Shown here piece after piece: positions 29,534 to 38,507 of a stretch of DNA of 49,617 nucleotides (the first letter of the stretch is position 1; each line of letters opens with the position of its first letter). The translations under genes and the position numbers were made by a program. Below the pieces are notes generated by a model. It was not told the origin of the DNA, did no database searches, and saw only the letters and a program-made list of their open reading frames with translations. This DNA comes from Campylobacter jejuni (GTDB taxonomy: Bacteria; Campylobacterota; Campylobacteria; Campylobacterales; Campylobacteraceae), in NCBI RefSeq assembly GCF_002179165.1, contig NZ_NFNY01000021.1:1-49617 (forward strand), given 5' to 3'.

Positions 29534-30061
29534 CTAAAATCTATTTTTCTTACGCCATTTATAAGGCTCTGTAGGATTTTCATCTTTCCAAAGACCTATC
29601 TTTTTAGCCCTAGCTTCCTTTTCTTCATTAAGATAACTATCGCTATAATAAATATAAGCCCAAGCAAAACCTGATTTAACCATTATTTGATTAATATCCT
29701 TGCCCTCTAACTTAATAATAGCAAGAATTCTACCATATTTATCCTTATCTTTTTGGATGATTTCAACATTCTTCCTATCAATCAAAGAGCCTAAAAATCT
29801 TTTAGATTGCTCCCCATAAGCTTGCTTAAGCTCTGGTGCATCAATACCATAAAGTCTTACACGCTTTTTATTTTCTCCATCCAAAATTTCTATAGTATCA
29901 CCATCAATCACTCTTATAACCTTAGCTTCATAGCTGGGATTTTTTGCGATATAATTTTGTATAAAAATAACAACAAGAATAAAAACCAAAGTAGCAAAAA
30001 GTTGCTTAGGACTACTCGCTAATCTTCTCAAATTGAGTATTTTTTTATAATTTATTTTCAA
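29534..30061 (-). CDS. Staphylococcal-nuclease-like secreted nuclease
   Basis: A 175-aa exported or membrane-anchored thermonuclease. An uncleaved-looking N-terminal membrane segment (about residues 20-38) precedes an SNase domain with VIRVIDGDTIEIL (Ca2+-binding Asp residues), KRVRLYGIDAPE (active-site Arg and Asp) and YGRILAIIKLEGKDINQIMVKSGFAWAY. The start is TTG at 30061, supported by AAGG seven bases upstream and no nearby ATG. SNase proteins degrade DNA and RNA. In Campylobacter extracellular nucleases can limit natural transformation and biofilm DNA, but that is inference here. Confidence 0.88.
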   Translation of the reverse strand: MKINYKKILNLRRLASSPKQLFATLVFILVVIFIQNYIAKNPSYEAKVIRVIDGDTIEILDGENKKRVRLYGIDAPELKQAYGEQSKRFLGSLIDRKNVEIIQKDKDKYGRILAIIKLEGKDINQIMVKSGFAWAYIYYSDSYLNEEKEARAKKIGLWKDENPTEPYKWRKKNRF

Positions 30062-30118
30062 ATTCTGCCTTAAATTTTAAAAAATATGCCATAATTTTAA
30101 CAAACAAAGGAGAAAAAT

Positions 30119-31387
30119 ATGCAAAATGTTATAGAAAATTTTAAAAAATTATGCAAAATTCCACATTGTAGTTATGAAACAGAACAAATGAAAGATTTTT
30201 TAAGTTCCTATGCCAATGATAAAGGCTTTAAGGTAAGCATTGATAAAGCAGGAAATATCCATGCTATCAAAGGAGACCCAAAAATTTGCCTACAAAGCCA
30301 TTATGACATGGTTTGCATAGGAGAAGCTCCAAAAGTAGAAGTGTATGAAGAAAATGGCTTTTTAAAAGCTAAAAACTCAAGCCTTGGTGCAGATAATGGC
30401 ATAGGAATAGCTATTATGATGAGTGCTATGAATGAATTTGAAAATTTAGAATGTCTTTTTACAAATGATGAAGAAGTGGGGCTTATGGGTGTAAATTTTT
30501 TAGAACATAAAATAAAATCTAAAATGCTTTTAAATTTAGACCACGAAAGTGATAATGAAATTATGATAGGTTGTGCTGGTGGAGTAGATATAGAAGCTGA
30601 ATTAACTTTTAACACCACTAAAGCAAAGGGTAAAATTTACGAGCTTGAAGCACAGAATTTCAAAGGCGGACACTCAGGTATTAATATCGTTTGTAACGAA
30701 AAAAGCTCCATTAAAGAAATGGCTAAATTTATCAAAGAAAATGAAGGGAAAATCATCTTTTTTGAAGGTGGAGAAAGAATTAATTCTATACCAAAACATG
30801 CCAAAGCTTTGGTGTATTTTAAGAATGAAGTTAAAGGCAATGAGTGGATTAAATGCAAATTTAAAGAAGAAAGTGAATTTGAAATTTGCGATCAAAGCGA
30901 AAAGCTTTTAAATACCATCAATACTTTTGCACACGGAGTTAGGGCTTATAATGAAAAATTAGGTATAGTACAAACCAGTATCAATCTTGCCACTTTGAGA
31001 ATGGAAAACAAACAAATCAAATTCGCACTTTTTGCAAGATCTAATGTGCTTGAAGACCTAAAACAAATAGAATTTGAAACTTTAGAATTTTTCAAAGCTT
31101 TTGACTACAAGGTAAAAAGTTTTAATTTTTATCCGCCTTGGGAAGGAAAAGAAAATGAACTTAGCGATAAAGTATTTAAAGCACTAAAGAAAGTTTCACC
31201 TAATGCTAAAATTTCAGCCATTCATGCAGGACTTGAGTGTGGCATTATAGAAAAAAAACAAAAACTTCTATGTGCTTCTATAGGACCAAATATCCACAAT
31301 CCTCACTCAACTGATGAGCATTGCGAAATCGCTTCAGTAGAAAAAATTTCAAAAGTGGTTTTTGAGGTTTTAAAAGATAACACTTAA
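30119..31387 (+). CDS. pepD: Aminoacyl-histidine dipeptidase (peptidase D)
   Basis: A 422-aa M20-family zinc dipeptidase with broad dipeptide specificity including Xaa-His. Metal and catalytic motifs are QSHYDMVCIG, LGADNGIGIAIMM, TNDEEVGLMG (general base Glu), LNLDHES, GGHSGINI, and the C-terminal HAGLECGII and GPNIHNPHSTDE. It is shorter than E. coli PepD (485 aa), mainly in the central lid domain. AGGAG precedes the ATG. The 3' end overlaps the convergent cjaB by 18 bases. Confidence 0.92.
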   Translation: MQNVIENFKKLCKIPHCSYETEQMKDFLSSYANDKGFKVSIDKAGNIHAIKGDPKICLQSHYDMVCIGEAPKVEVYEENGFLKAKNSSLGADNGIGIAIMMSAMNEFENLECLFTNDEEVGLMGVNFLEHKIKSKMLLNLDHESDNEIMIGCAGGVDIEAELTFNTTKAKGKIYELEAQNFKGGHSGINIVCNEKSSIKEMAKFIKENEGKIIFFEGGERINSIPKHAKALVYFKNEVKGNEWIKCKFKEESEFEICDQSEKLLNTINTFAHGVRAYNEKLGIVQTSINLATLRMENKQIKFALFARSNVLEDLKQIEFETLEFFKAFDYKVKSFNFYPPWEGKENELSDKVFKALKKVSPNAKISAIHAGLECGIIEKKQKLLCASIGPNIHNPHSTDEHCEIASVEKISKVVFEVLKDNT

Positions 31388-32620
31388 TTCCTCCTTAAAA
31401 CTCCTTGCAAAAATGCGTTTAAGTAAAAACACACAAAGCAAGGAACACGAACCTACTACTACAAGATAGATACCTAAATACTGCTTGTAAAGGGCGCTCA
31501 CTATAAAAGGAGTTAAAAAACCTAAAATAGCATAAGAAACATTATATGCGAAACTAAGTCCGCTAAATTTCAATTCACTTTTAAAAATTTGAGTCATAAA
31601 AACAGGTGCAAAAGTGATAATTCCTTGAGAAAAACAAGCAAGTAAAAAATAAAATAAAAAATTCTCATCATACAAACTAAATAATATTCCAAAAATCATA
31701 AAAGTTATACTAAAAATAATACAAATCTTATAACTCCCCCATTTGCTTGCTAAAATTCCTTGTATCAAAGCCCCAAAAATCACTGCTAAAATTGCCAAAT
31801 TTTGCACCCATAAAGCAGAAGTTTCATTCATAGCCAAAAGACTACCAAAATATTTTGGCAAAATCATTAAAGTCGCCACGCCACTTGTTAAAACCATGGT
31901 CATCAAAAAACAAACCAACATGCTCATTTTATGACTTTTTAAAGCTTGCAACAAAGGAAATTTCAAAAGCTTTCTTTCTTTTTGTATTTTAATAAATTCT
32001 GGAGTTTCTCTAAGTTTGTTTCTTAAAAAAAGGGCTAAAATCCCAAAAAAACCGCCTATAACAAAAGGAATTCTCCAAGCATATTCTATTATTTCATCTG
32101 TGCTAAAATAAGTTCTTATGCCTAAAGTTGCGAGATTTCCAAGTAATAAACCTATGGTCAAAGTTGCGGAAATAAAACCAAGTGCGAGTGGAATTTGACG
32201 TCCTTTAACAAATTCACTCACATACACCCAAGCTCCACTCACTTCAGTTCCTACAGCTAAGCCTTGCAAAATCCTAATTAAAAATAAAATCACAGTCGCA
32301 AACAATCCTATACTTTCATAATCTGGTAAAAAAGCTAGAACAAAACTAGGCACAACCATAAAAAGCATAGAAATATAAAAAATATTTTTGCGTCCATATC
32401 TATCACCAAAATGTGCCATTACAATTGCCCCAAAGGGGCGCGCTAAATAAGCAACGCCAAAGGCAATATAAGCATTTATTTGCATCCAAAAGCTATCATT
32501 TTGAGGAAAAAAAACCTTAGCAAAAATATCCAAAAAAAATGCAAAAAGTACAAAATCATAAAATTCTAAAATCCCACCCAAAGAGGCATAAATAATATTT
32601 TTTTTGTATTTTTTCTGCAT
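31370..32620 (-). CDS. cjaB: MFS transporter CjaB
   Basis: A 416-aa inner-membrane major facilitator of the metabolite:H+ symporter (ProP/KgtP-like) subfamily, with 12 predicted helices. The family signature between helices 2 and 3 is HFGDRYGRKNIFYISM, and RILQGLAVGTEVSGAWVYVSE marks helices 4-5. The substrate is unknown; relatives carry osmolytes or dicarboxylates. It lies 50 bases downstream of cjaA with a hairpin between, so expression may be partly uncoupled. AGGAG lies before the ATG. Confidence 0.9.
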   Translation of the reverse strand: MQKKYKKNIIYASLGGILEFYDFVLFAFFLDIFAKVFFPQNDSFWMQINAYIAFGVAYLARPFGAIVMAHFGDRYGRKNIFYISMLFMVVPSFVLAFLPDYESIGLFATVILFLIRILQGLAVGTEVSGAWVYVSEFVKGRQIPLALGFISATLTIGLLLGNLATLGIRTYFSTDEIIEYAWRIPFVIGGFFGILALFLRNKLRETPEFIKIQKERKLLKFPLLQALKSHKMSMLVCFLMTMVLTSGVATLMILPKYFGSLLAMNETSALWVQNLAILAVIFGALIQGILASKWGSYKICIIFSITFMIFGILFSLYDENFLFYFLLACFSQGIITFAPVFMTQIFKSELKFSGLSFAYNVSYAILGFLTPFIVSALYKQYLGIYLVVVGSCSLLCVFLLKRIFARSFKEELSVIF

Positions 32621-32648
32621 ATTTCTCCTGTAATTTTAAATCAAGTAT

Positions 32649-32666
32649 AAGAGCTAAAAAGCTCTT
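32649..32666 (-). terminator. Hairpin between cjaA and cjaB
   Basis: AAGAGCT and AGCTCTT form a perfect 7-bp stem with a four-base loop, five bases past the cjaA stop. The following tract is only partly T-rich, so it may be a leaky terminator or 3'-end stabiliser that reduces cjaB expression relative to cjaA. Confidence 0.5.
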
Positions 32667-32670
32667 TTAT

Positions 32671-33504
32671 TTAAATTTTTCCACTTTCAATCACAACATC
32701 ATCAGCTTTTACATCACCACCAAAATGACTTTTTAAAGTCTCATCGTAAGCTTTATGAAAAAATTGTTCTTGTCCTAGTTTTACAATCAAATTATCAATA
32801 AAATCTTTTAACTCTTTATCTCCTTTTTTTACGGCAGGAGCAATAACATCTTGATTTCCAAGCTCCTTAATTGCCATTTTAAAATCAGGATGATCTTTTA
32901 CCCAAGCAAAAAGCAAGGTATTATCATGACTTAAAGCATCACCTCTTTTATCCATCAAAGCAGCAAAAGTTTCAGTATTTTGATCGTATTTTAGGGTTTT
33001 TATATCAGGATAATTTTTCGTAAAATAAGCATCTGCAGTAGTGCCTTTATTTAAAAGTAAGGTTTTATCTTTTAAATCTTCGATACTAGCAATACCACTA
33101 TCCTTAGGCACAGCTACACCTAAAGCCACTTTCATATAAGGCAAGCAAAAATCCACCTGCTCTGCTCTTTCTGGAGTTTGAGTAAAATTAGCCAAAATAA
33201 TATCCACTTTATTCGATTTTAAAAACTCTACTCTATTGGCCGCTTCAACAAGAACAAATTGTACTTTATTTTCATCCCCCAAAAGCTCTTTTGCTATGCG
33301 TTTGGCTAGATATACATCATAACCTTGATTTACGCCTTTTTCATCTACATAACCAAAAGGTGGCTTATCTCCAAAAACCCCAACTCTTATTACTCCATCT
33401 TGCTTGATTTTTTCAAGAGAATTTAAAGAATTTGAGTTTTCTCCACAAGCAGTCAAAAACACTGCAACAAAAATCACAAAAACACTTAAAAGCATTTTTT
33501 TCAT
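32671..33504 (-). CDS. cjaA: Cysteine-binding lipoprotein CjaA
   Basis: A 277-aa solute-binding protein of the polar amino-acid ABC family (SBP_bac_3). The signal peptide ends in lipobox FLTAC, so the protein is lipid-anchored in the inner membrane facing the periplasm. Conserved segments are GVIRVGVFGDKPPFGYVDEKG, GYDVYLAKRIAKELLG and the hinge region GIASIEDLKDKTLLLNKGTTA. From published work known to me, CjaA is immunogenic and binds cysteine. No permease or ATPase is adjacent. A perfect TATAAT and an AAAGGA site precede it. Confidence 0.94.
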   Translation of the reverse strand: MKKMLLSVFVIFVAVFLTACGENSNSLNSLEKIKQDGVIRVGVFGDKPPFGYVDEKGVNQGYDVYLAKRIAKELLGDENKVQFVLVEAANRVEFLKSNKVDIILANFTQTPERAEQVDFCLPYMKVALGVAVPKDSGIASIEDLKDKTLLLNKGTTADAYFTKNYPDIKTLKYDQNTETFAALMDKRGDALSHDNTLLFAWVKDHPDFKMAIKELGNQDVIAPAVKKGDKELKDFIDNLIVKLGQEQFFHKAYDETLKSHFGGDVKADDVVIESGKI

Positions 33505-33540
33505 AGCCTTGTTCCTTTCTTAGATTGATAAAATACGCAC

Positions 33541-33546
33541 ATTATA
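33541..33546 (-). promoter_or_regulatory. -10 box of cjaA
   Basis: A perfect TATAAT on the minus strand lies 37 bases before the cjaA ATG, with a T-rich upstream region typical of Campylobacter sigma70 promoters. Confidence 0.6.
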
Positions 33547-33609
33547 CTTAAAAAATCTTAGTATGCATTATTTTTTTAATGATTTTTTTTACTTTGTGTA
33601 AAAATGTAA

Positions 33610-33652
33610 TACTTTAAAGCTTTAAAAAAGTATATTTATATACTTTAAAGTA
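33610..33652. repeat. Repeated and palindromic TACTTTAAAG elements upstream of jlpA
   Basis: TACTTTAAAG occurs at 33610-33619 and again at 33641-33650, 31 bases apart (about three helical turns). The second copy extends to the perfect palindrome TACTTTAAAGTA. Between them AAAGTATA-TTTA-TATACTTT (33627-33646) is another inverted repeat. They end about 10 bases before the jlpA -10 box, as expected for an operator. Confidence 0.5.
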
Positions 33653-33661
33653 AATTTTAAA

Positions 33662-33667
33662 TATAAT
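33662..33667 (+). promoter_or_regulatory. -10 box of jlpA
   Basis: A perfect TATAAT lies 36 bases before the jlpA ATG. AGGAG at 33693-33697 is the ribosome site. Confidence 0.55.
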
Positions 33668-33703
33668 TTTAACTATTTAAAAAATTAAATTTTAGGAGTT
33701 TAA

Positions 33704-34825
33704 ATGAAAATAAAAACAATGGCACTAGCAAGCTGTCTTGTCCTTTTTGCAGCTTGTAGCAATGGAGTCAAAGATGAAACAGTGAAAACTTTCCAACATA
33801 CTATAAATTCAGAATTTGACAAAATGACAAAGGAAATAAATAATTCACAATTACAAATCGATTTTTCACCTTTTACTTGTAAAGCAGATAAAGAATTTAT
33901 TTTCTGTGAAAATCAAGGTATATCTTTTATTAACAAAGAAGAAAATTTATCTGTAATAAAAATAAAAAATATTCAACTTAGAACCAATGAATATTACGAT
34001 GGAGAAGAAAAAGGGTTTATTAGTTTAAAACAATTTTGGGATAATGTATTCCAAAGAGATAAAAAAGTAGAAACCCACTTTTTAGCCAAAGGTATTTCAA
34101 CTTCACAACAATATAATACTCAAATTAAAGAAGATTTAGAAAAAGATCTTTTAAGCTCTAATGTTGATCCTAAAATTATTGATTATCTTAAAAAATTTGT
34201 TGATGATGAAAGCAATTATGAATTCTCAAGTCTTGCAACAAAAAATGAAAATTCAATCACTGCTAATACAAATTTTAAAATTTATAATTCAAGAAATAGT
34301 TTTAAAATTGATATGGATATAAAAAACGCAACCATTAATCCTAATATTTTTAAGGTTTTTGATGATGCTAATATCACATTTAATACACAAACTCAAAACA
34401 TAAATAACGAAAGCTTTGATAAAATTTTATCAAATTCCGATAAAGCGATGACATTTATTTCAAATTTACTTGGTCACATCAGTCTTGACACCACAAATAT
34501 CAATATTGAGCTTGATACAGAAAACCTCTTTGACGGCTATGTTAATATGGCAAAAGGCTATTTACAGACTCTAAGTGAGCCCAATCTCACCCCTTTAAAA
34601 GAAAGGACTTTAAATGCAATCGACTATGGAACAAAAGATAAAAATTACAAACTAGAACTTCAAGTTCAGTTTAAAAAGGATTTATTATTAAAAGATTATA
34701 AAGATATTAATGCTCTTGAAAAAATCACCCTTAATGGACAAGATTTTACTAAAGAATTTAAAGAACAATTTGTTCCTTTTATAAGTTTGACTATGTTAGG
34801 TTTAATGATGCAAGGCTCATTTTAA
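33704..34825 (+). CDS. jlpA: Surface-exposed lipoprotein JlpA
   Basis: A 373-aa lipoprotein with signal peptide and lipobox LFAAC (Cys near residue 18). The mature protein is rich in beta-strand, Asn and Lys, with no catalytic motif. Length, position between cjaA and the YaaA-family gene, and start NGVKDETVKTF match the C. jejuni adhesin JlpA (memory), reported as a surface lipoprotein implicated in host-cell binding. A palindromic terminator follows the stop by two bases. The gene after it in this window is a broken sulfatase-type gene on the other strand. Confidence 0.88.
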   Translation: MKIKTMALASCLVLFAACSNGVKDETVKTFQHTINSEFDKMTKEINNSQLQIDFSPFTCKADKEFIFCENQGISFINKEENLSVIKIKNIQLRTNEYYDGEEKGFISLKQFWDNVFQRDKKVETHFLAKGISTSQQYNTQIKEDLEKDLLSSNVDPKIIDYLKKFVDDESNYEFSSLATKNENSITANTNFKIYNSRNSFKIDMDIKNATINPNIFKVFDDANITFNTQTQNINNESFDKILSNSDKAMTFISNLLGHISLDTTNINIELDTENLFDGYVNMAKGYLQTLSEPNLTPLKERTLNAIDYGTKDKNYKLELQVQFKKDLLLKDYKDINALEKITLNGQDFTKEFKEQFVPFISLTMLGLMMQGSF

Positions 34826-34827
34826 TT

Positions 34828-34849
34828 CTAAGGTGCAATTGCACCTTAG
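34828..34849. terminator. Bidirectional terminator (22-bp perfect palindrome)
   Basis: CTAAGGTGCAA directly followed by TTGCACCTTAG is a perfect 11-bp inverted repeat, with TTTATTTCTT on the plus side. It lies between the stops of jlpA and the convergent sulfatase-like pseudogene. Confidence 0.75.
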
Positions 34850-34850
34850 T

Positions 34851-36472
34851 TTATTTCTTATCAAAATATTCAAATTTTATCTTATCCTTATCTCTTAAAA
34901 CCTTAATATATCCAGCATTTCCAGAAATATCTATACCATTAATATAAAATACATTAGATTCTTCTAAAACATTATGAATTTCATAACCCATTTCTTTGGC
35001 TAATAATTTAGCAATTTCATAATGAGTTGGAAAATGACTTTGTTTTAAAATAGAAATAAAATCATCATTTTTAACATTAAAACTTGTAGCAAATATTGGA
35101 ATATTAGCAACATTTTCACTTAGAAAAGAATGGCCGTATTCAGCCTGTTTATTTCTTCCTATTTCTCCCATAGCTTCAGCGTGATCGGGCACAAAAATCA
35201 CATAAGTAGGAATATCGCTTTTTTTTGCTAAGCTCTTTAAAGATTTCAAAAACACTAAAGATGAAATAATCATTAAAAATCATCGCATTATCATAAGTAT
35301 TTTCGCGCGTCAAAGGTTTAAACACATCAGCTTTTTTATAAGCCCTATAGCCTCTTTGATATGGAGAATGTGCGTTTCTTTGATGCAAGATAAGAAAATT
35401 TTTTCCATACAAGAATTTGTCTTGATTTTCTTTTAATTTTTCCAAAACCAGCAAATCACCTAATTTTTTATGCTCAAAATAATAATTCTCTCTGGTAAAA
35501 AATTCATCTAAATTTTCAGAACTTATATCGCTAAGTTCGCTAATGGTTTGAGCACTATAATAAAAGGTTTTAAATCCTGCTTTTTTAGCTAAATAAACCA
35601 AATGCGTTTTTTCATTTAAAATATGCTTGATATTATCAGGCTTGTAGGCGATATTTAAAAAGCTTGGCACAGCAACGCGAGTTAATACAGCACTTGAAAT
35701 CGCTCTTTTGGCTACAAAATTTTTATCGTTTTTGGCCCACTCGCTAAGCAAAGGATTTATATTTCTTTCATAGCCTAAAAGTCCTATGCGATTTGCATTT
35801 ACACTTTCTCCTAAAATCAAAATCACATTACGCTCACTCCACATCTTTATAATTAAATGTATTCAGGATAATTAGGAATTTCTGCTTTTGGCATACGAAG
35901 ATATAAGAAAAAATATCCGCTAAAAATTCTTAAAGAATTATACAAAGAAATGCTGTCATTTTTTGGAGAAAAATTAGCAAGTCTATCGGTTTTATAAAGT
36001 GCTTTATAAGGCAAAATACTTAAAGCAAAAATAGCTAAAGCTGTGGCGATAAAATTGGTTTTTCTTGAAATTTTAAAATAAAAAAGACTAAGGATAAAAT
36101 AAGTCAAAAATAATTATACAAATATGTATAATTCCTTTAGCTAAAATACCCCCCCCCTAGTGCTGTTTGCGCCACTTCACCAAATTCACTAAACATTAAA
36201 TGCAAAGAAAAGATATTTAAGGGTTTGTTAAAATAATACAAATGAAAAAATTGTATACATTCCATTAAAACAAAAAATCCAAAAACACATACGATGAAAA
36301 TTCTAGGACGCACCAAAGGAAAAATCAAAGCCGCTGCTCCTAAAGCCAAAACGCTATTTAATTCAAAACGAAAAATATAATCATTGTATAGTGAAAACAA
36401 AAAGCCTGGCAAAATAAATGCTATAAAAGTCATTGCCGTCAAAAAAAGATAATTTCTAAAAAATATTTTCAT
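34851..36472 (-). pseudogene. Sulfatase-superfamily phosphoethanolamine-transferase-like gene, multiply frameshifted
   Basis: Four partial frames line up as one membrane-anchored transferase of about 525 aa. The first (36137-36472, ATG with AAAGGA) encodes membrane helices and stops just after the G9 tract. The next (35853-36107) continues membrane/linker sequence. The third (35176-35844) starts the catalytic domain with NVILILGESVNANRIGLLGY and holds TRVAVPSFLN, where the nucleophilic Thr is expected. The last (34851-35273) has VPDHAEAMGE and YGHSFLSENVANIP, the metal-binding Asp/His residues. Breaks lie at the G9 tract or the T-run near 36110, near 35860, and near 35260. All key residues persist, so decay is recent, or some breaks are read errors. 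It resembles the EptA/EptC family but lacks its cysteines. Confidence 0.75.
36149..36157 (-). repeat. G9 homopolymer tract (possible phase-variation site)
   Basis: Nine C on the plus strand are nine G in the sense of the sulfatase-like gene, encoding GGG. With G9 the frame stops four codons later (YFS then TAA). With G8 it reads on as ILAKGIIHICIII before the next break. Poly-G tracts of 8 or more are the classic contingency sites of C. jejuni, and this is the only one I found in the window. Confidence 0.7.
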
Positions 36473-36586
36473 CTTTTCCTTTCAATTTAAATTTAAAATT
36501 TTGATTATATCTAAATTTCATTAAGCCCAAATTTATAGCTTTTTGGTTATTTTACTTTTTAAAAATTCCAAAAATAAAGGACAAAT

Positions 36587-37327
36587 TTGAAAATTTTATT
36601 CTCCCCAAGCGAAAGCAAAAACGATACTTGCAAAGAAAATCCTATCGATAAAAATTCTTTTATATTTAAAAATTTATTTGATTTTAGAATGCAAGCTTTA
36701 GAAAAATACGAAAATTATGTAAAAAATGCGTCTATAGAAGCTTTGCAAGAGCTTTTTGGTATAAAAAATAAAAATGAAATTTCAAATTTAAAACGAGATC
36801 TAAAAAAATCTCCTACCCAAAAAGCCATAACTCTTTATAGCGGAGTAAGCTACGAATATCTAAATTTCAACGCCTTGGATAAAGAAGGCAAGGAATATAT
36901 TTTTAAAAATACTCTTATTTTTTCAAATCTTTTTGGCGTAGTAAAAGCGGATGATAATTTACCTTTTTATAAAATCAAACAGGGTGCAAAAATAGATAAT
37001 TTCATTATAGAAAAATTCTACAAAGAGCATTTTAGCAAGGCCTTAGATGAGTATTTAGAAAATGAAGATTTACTTGATTTAAGAGCGGGATTTTATGATA
37101 AATTTTATACCCCAAAACAAAAATTTAGTACCTATAAATTTATAAAAAATGGCAAAGTAGTCAGTCATTTTGCTAAGGCTTATAGGGGTATTTTACTCGG
37201 ACTTTGTGCAAAGATTAAAGCTAAAAACAATAAAGAACTTTTAAACCATCTTCCTTCAAATTTAAGCCTTAAAGAAATTCAAAATAAAGGCTTAAAAGAA
37301 GAAATTGTGCTTGAAATTTTAGACTGA
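36587..37327 (+). CDS. YaaA-family (UPF0246) protein
   Basis: A 246-aa cytoplasmic protein of the YaaA family, whose E. coli member lowers intracellular iron damage under peroxide stress. It keeps the family N-terminus KILFSPSESK, the segment TLYSGVSYEYLNF, and the C-terminal HFAKAYRGILLG. The start is TTG at 36587, supported by AAAGGA five bases upstream. It is convergent with hipO. The family assignment is firm; the biochemical activity is unknown. Confidence 0.85.
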   Translation: MKILFSPSESKNDTCKENPIDKNSFIFKNLFDFRMQALEKYENYVKNASIEALQELFGIKNKNEISNLKRDLKKSPTQKAITLYSGVSYEYLNFNALDKEGKEYIFKNTLIFSNLFGVVKADDNLPFYKIKQGAKIDNFIIEKFYKEHFSKALDEYLENEDLLDLRAGFYDKFYTPKQKFSTYKFIKNGKVVSHFAKAYRGILLGLCAKIKAKNNKELLNHLPSNLSLKEIQNKGLKEEIVLEILD

Positions 37328-37344
37328 TTTCAAGCATTGATTTT

Positions 37345-38496
37345 TTATTTGAGATATTTTAAAGCCAAACTCGCATAATAACTCGCAGCTCTAACTAAAA
37401 GTTCATCATTAAAAATATAATGTGAATTATGTAAATAAATATTGCTTTCATTTTCTAAAAAAGCATAAGCACATTTTCTAACTTCGCAAAAGTAGCCAAA
37501 ATCTTCACTTCCCATTAAAGGACGATGATTAAAATCACAATTTTCCATTCCAAAAAGTTCTTTGGCAACTTCTTGAGCAAATTCTACTGCTTCATCATTA
37601 TTCATAGTAATTGGCGCCACAACTTTTTTTGTAATTTTTATTTCAATCCCGTTTGCACTGGCTATACCTTGACAAATTTGATGAATTTTTTCTTCGGTTA
37701 AAGTCCTTGATTTATCATCTAAAGCTCTAACACTTAATTTTAAAATAGCATTATCTGGAATAATATTAAAAGCACTTCCTGAATTAAAAGCTCCCAAACT
37801 AAGCACAGCTGAATTTTGCGGATCAATATTGCGTGATACTATACTTTGTAAAGCAACAACAAGCAAAGAAGCTGCATAAATAGGATCTTTGGCTTTTTCT
37901 GGTGCGCTTCCATGTCCACCTTTTCCTACCACTTCAATTGTATAACTATCCGAAGAAGCTAACATAGCACCTTTTTTCAAATAAAACTTCTTATCACCAC
38001 CAAAAGGCATATTATGCCATCCAAAAATATAATCACTATCAAATTTATCAAATAAACCATCTTTTATCATAGCGTTAGCCCCGCCCAAACCTTCTTCAGC
38101 GGGTTGAAAATATAAATTTAAAGTGCCGTTGAAATCTTGCTTGGATAAATATTGTGCAGCAAGTAAAAGCGAAGTTGTGTGTCCATCATGCCCACAAGCA
38201 TGCATTACATTTTCTTTTTTGCTTCTATAAGGAACATTAGCATATTCTTGCATAGGTAATGCATCCATATCTGCACGCAAACCAATTTTTTTAGTTCCGC
38301 TACCTTTTTTAAGAACACCAACAACACCTGTTTTTCCTATGCCTTCATATACTTCATAGCCCATTTCTTTTAATTTTTGTGCTACTAATTTAGCGGTTTG
38401 AATTTCATCAAAACCAAGCTCTGGATTTTGATGAATTTGATGACGAATTTTAACAAATTCATCTTTTAAATCTAAAATCTCTGGTATTAATTTCAT
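37345..38496 (-). CDS. hipO: N-benzoylglycine (hippurate) amidohydrolase
   Basis: Cleaves hippurate to benzoate and glycine, the reaction used to tell C. jejuni from C. coli. The 383-aa M20D metallopeptidase has HACGHDGHT at residues 99-107 (metal ligands), QPAEEGLGGA with the catalytic Glu pair, GWHNMPFG, GGHGSAPEKAKDP in the dimerisation domain, and GSEDFGYF near the C-terminus. The frame is intact and normal in length, so the strain should be hippurate-positive. A strong AAGGAGG ribosome site precedes the ATG. It lies 11 bases downstream of an MFS transporter gene, in one operon. Confidence 0.95.
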   Translation of the reverse strand: MKLIPEILDLKDEFVKIRHQIHQNPELGFDEIQTAKLVAQKLKEMGYEVYEGIGKTGVVGVLKKGSGTKKIGLRADMDALPMQEYANVPYRSKKENVMHACGHDGHTTSLLLAAQYLSKQDFNGTLNLYFQPAEEGLGGANAMIKDGLFDKFDSDYIFGWHNMPFGGDKKFYLKKGAMLASSDSYTIEVVGKGGHGSAPEKAKDPIYAASLLVVALQSIVSRNIDPQNSAVLSLGAFNSGSAFNIIPDNAILKLSVRALDDKSRTLTEEKIHQICQGIASANGIEIKITKKVVAPITMNNDEAVEFAQEVAKELFGMENCDFNHRPLMGSEDFGYFCEVRKCAYAFLENESNIYLHNSHYIFNDELLVRAASYYASLALKYLK

Positions 38497-38507
38497 TCTT
38501 ATCCTCC

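Noticed and set aside
30301-30911. Several overlapping open frames within pepD
   Set aside because: They are shadows of the pepD coding frame and have no start signals or recognisable domains.
34851-36472. Reading the sulfatase-like region as four separate small genes
   Set aside because: The pieces fall in order of one transferase, overlap or abut, and the later ones lack ribosome sites.
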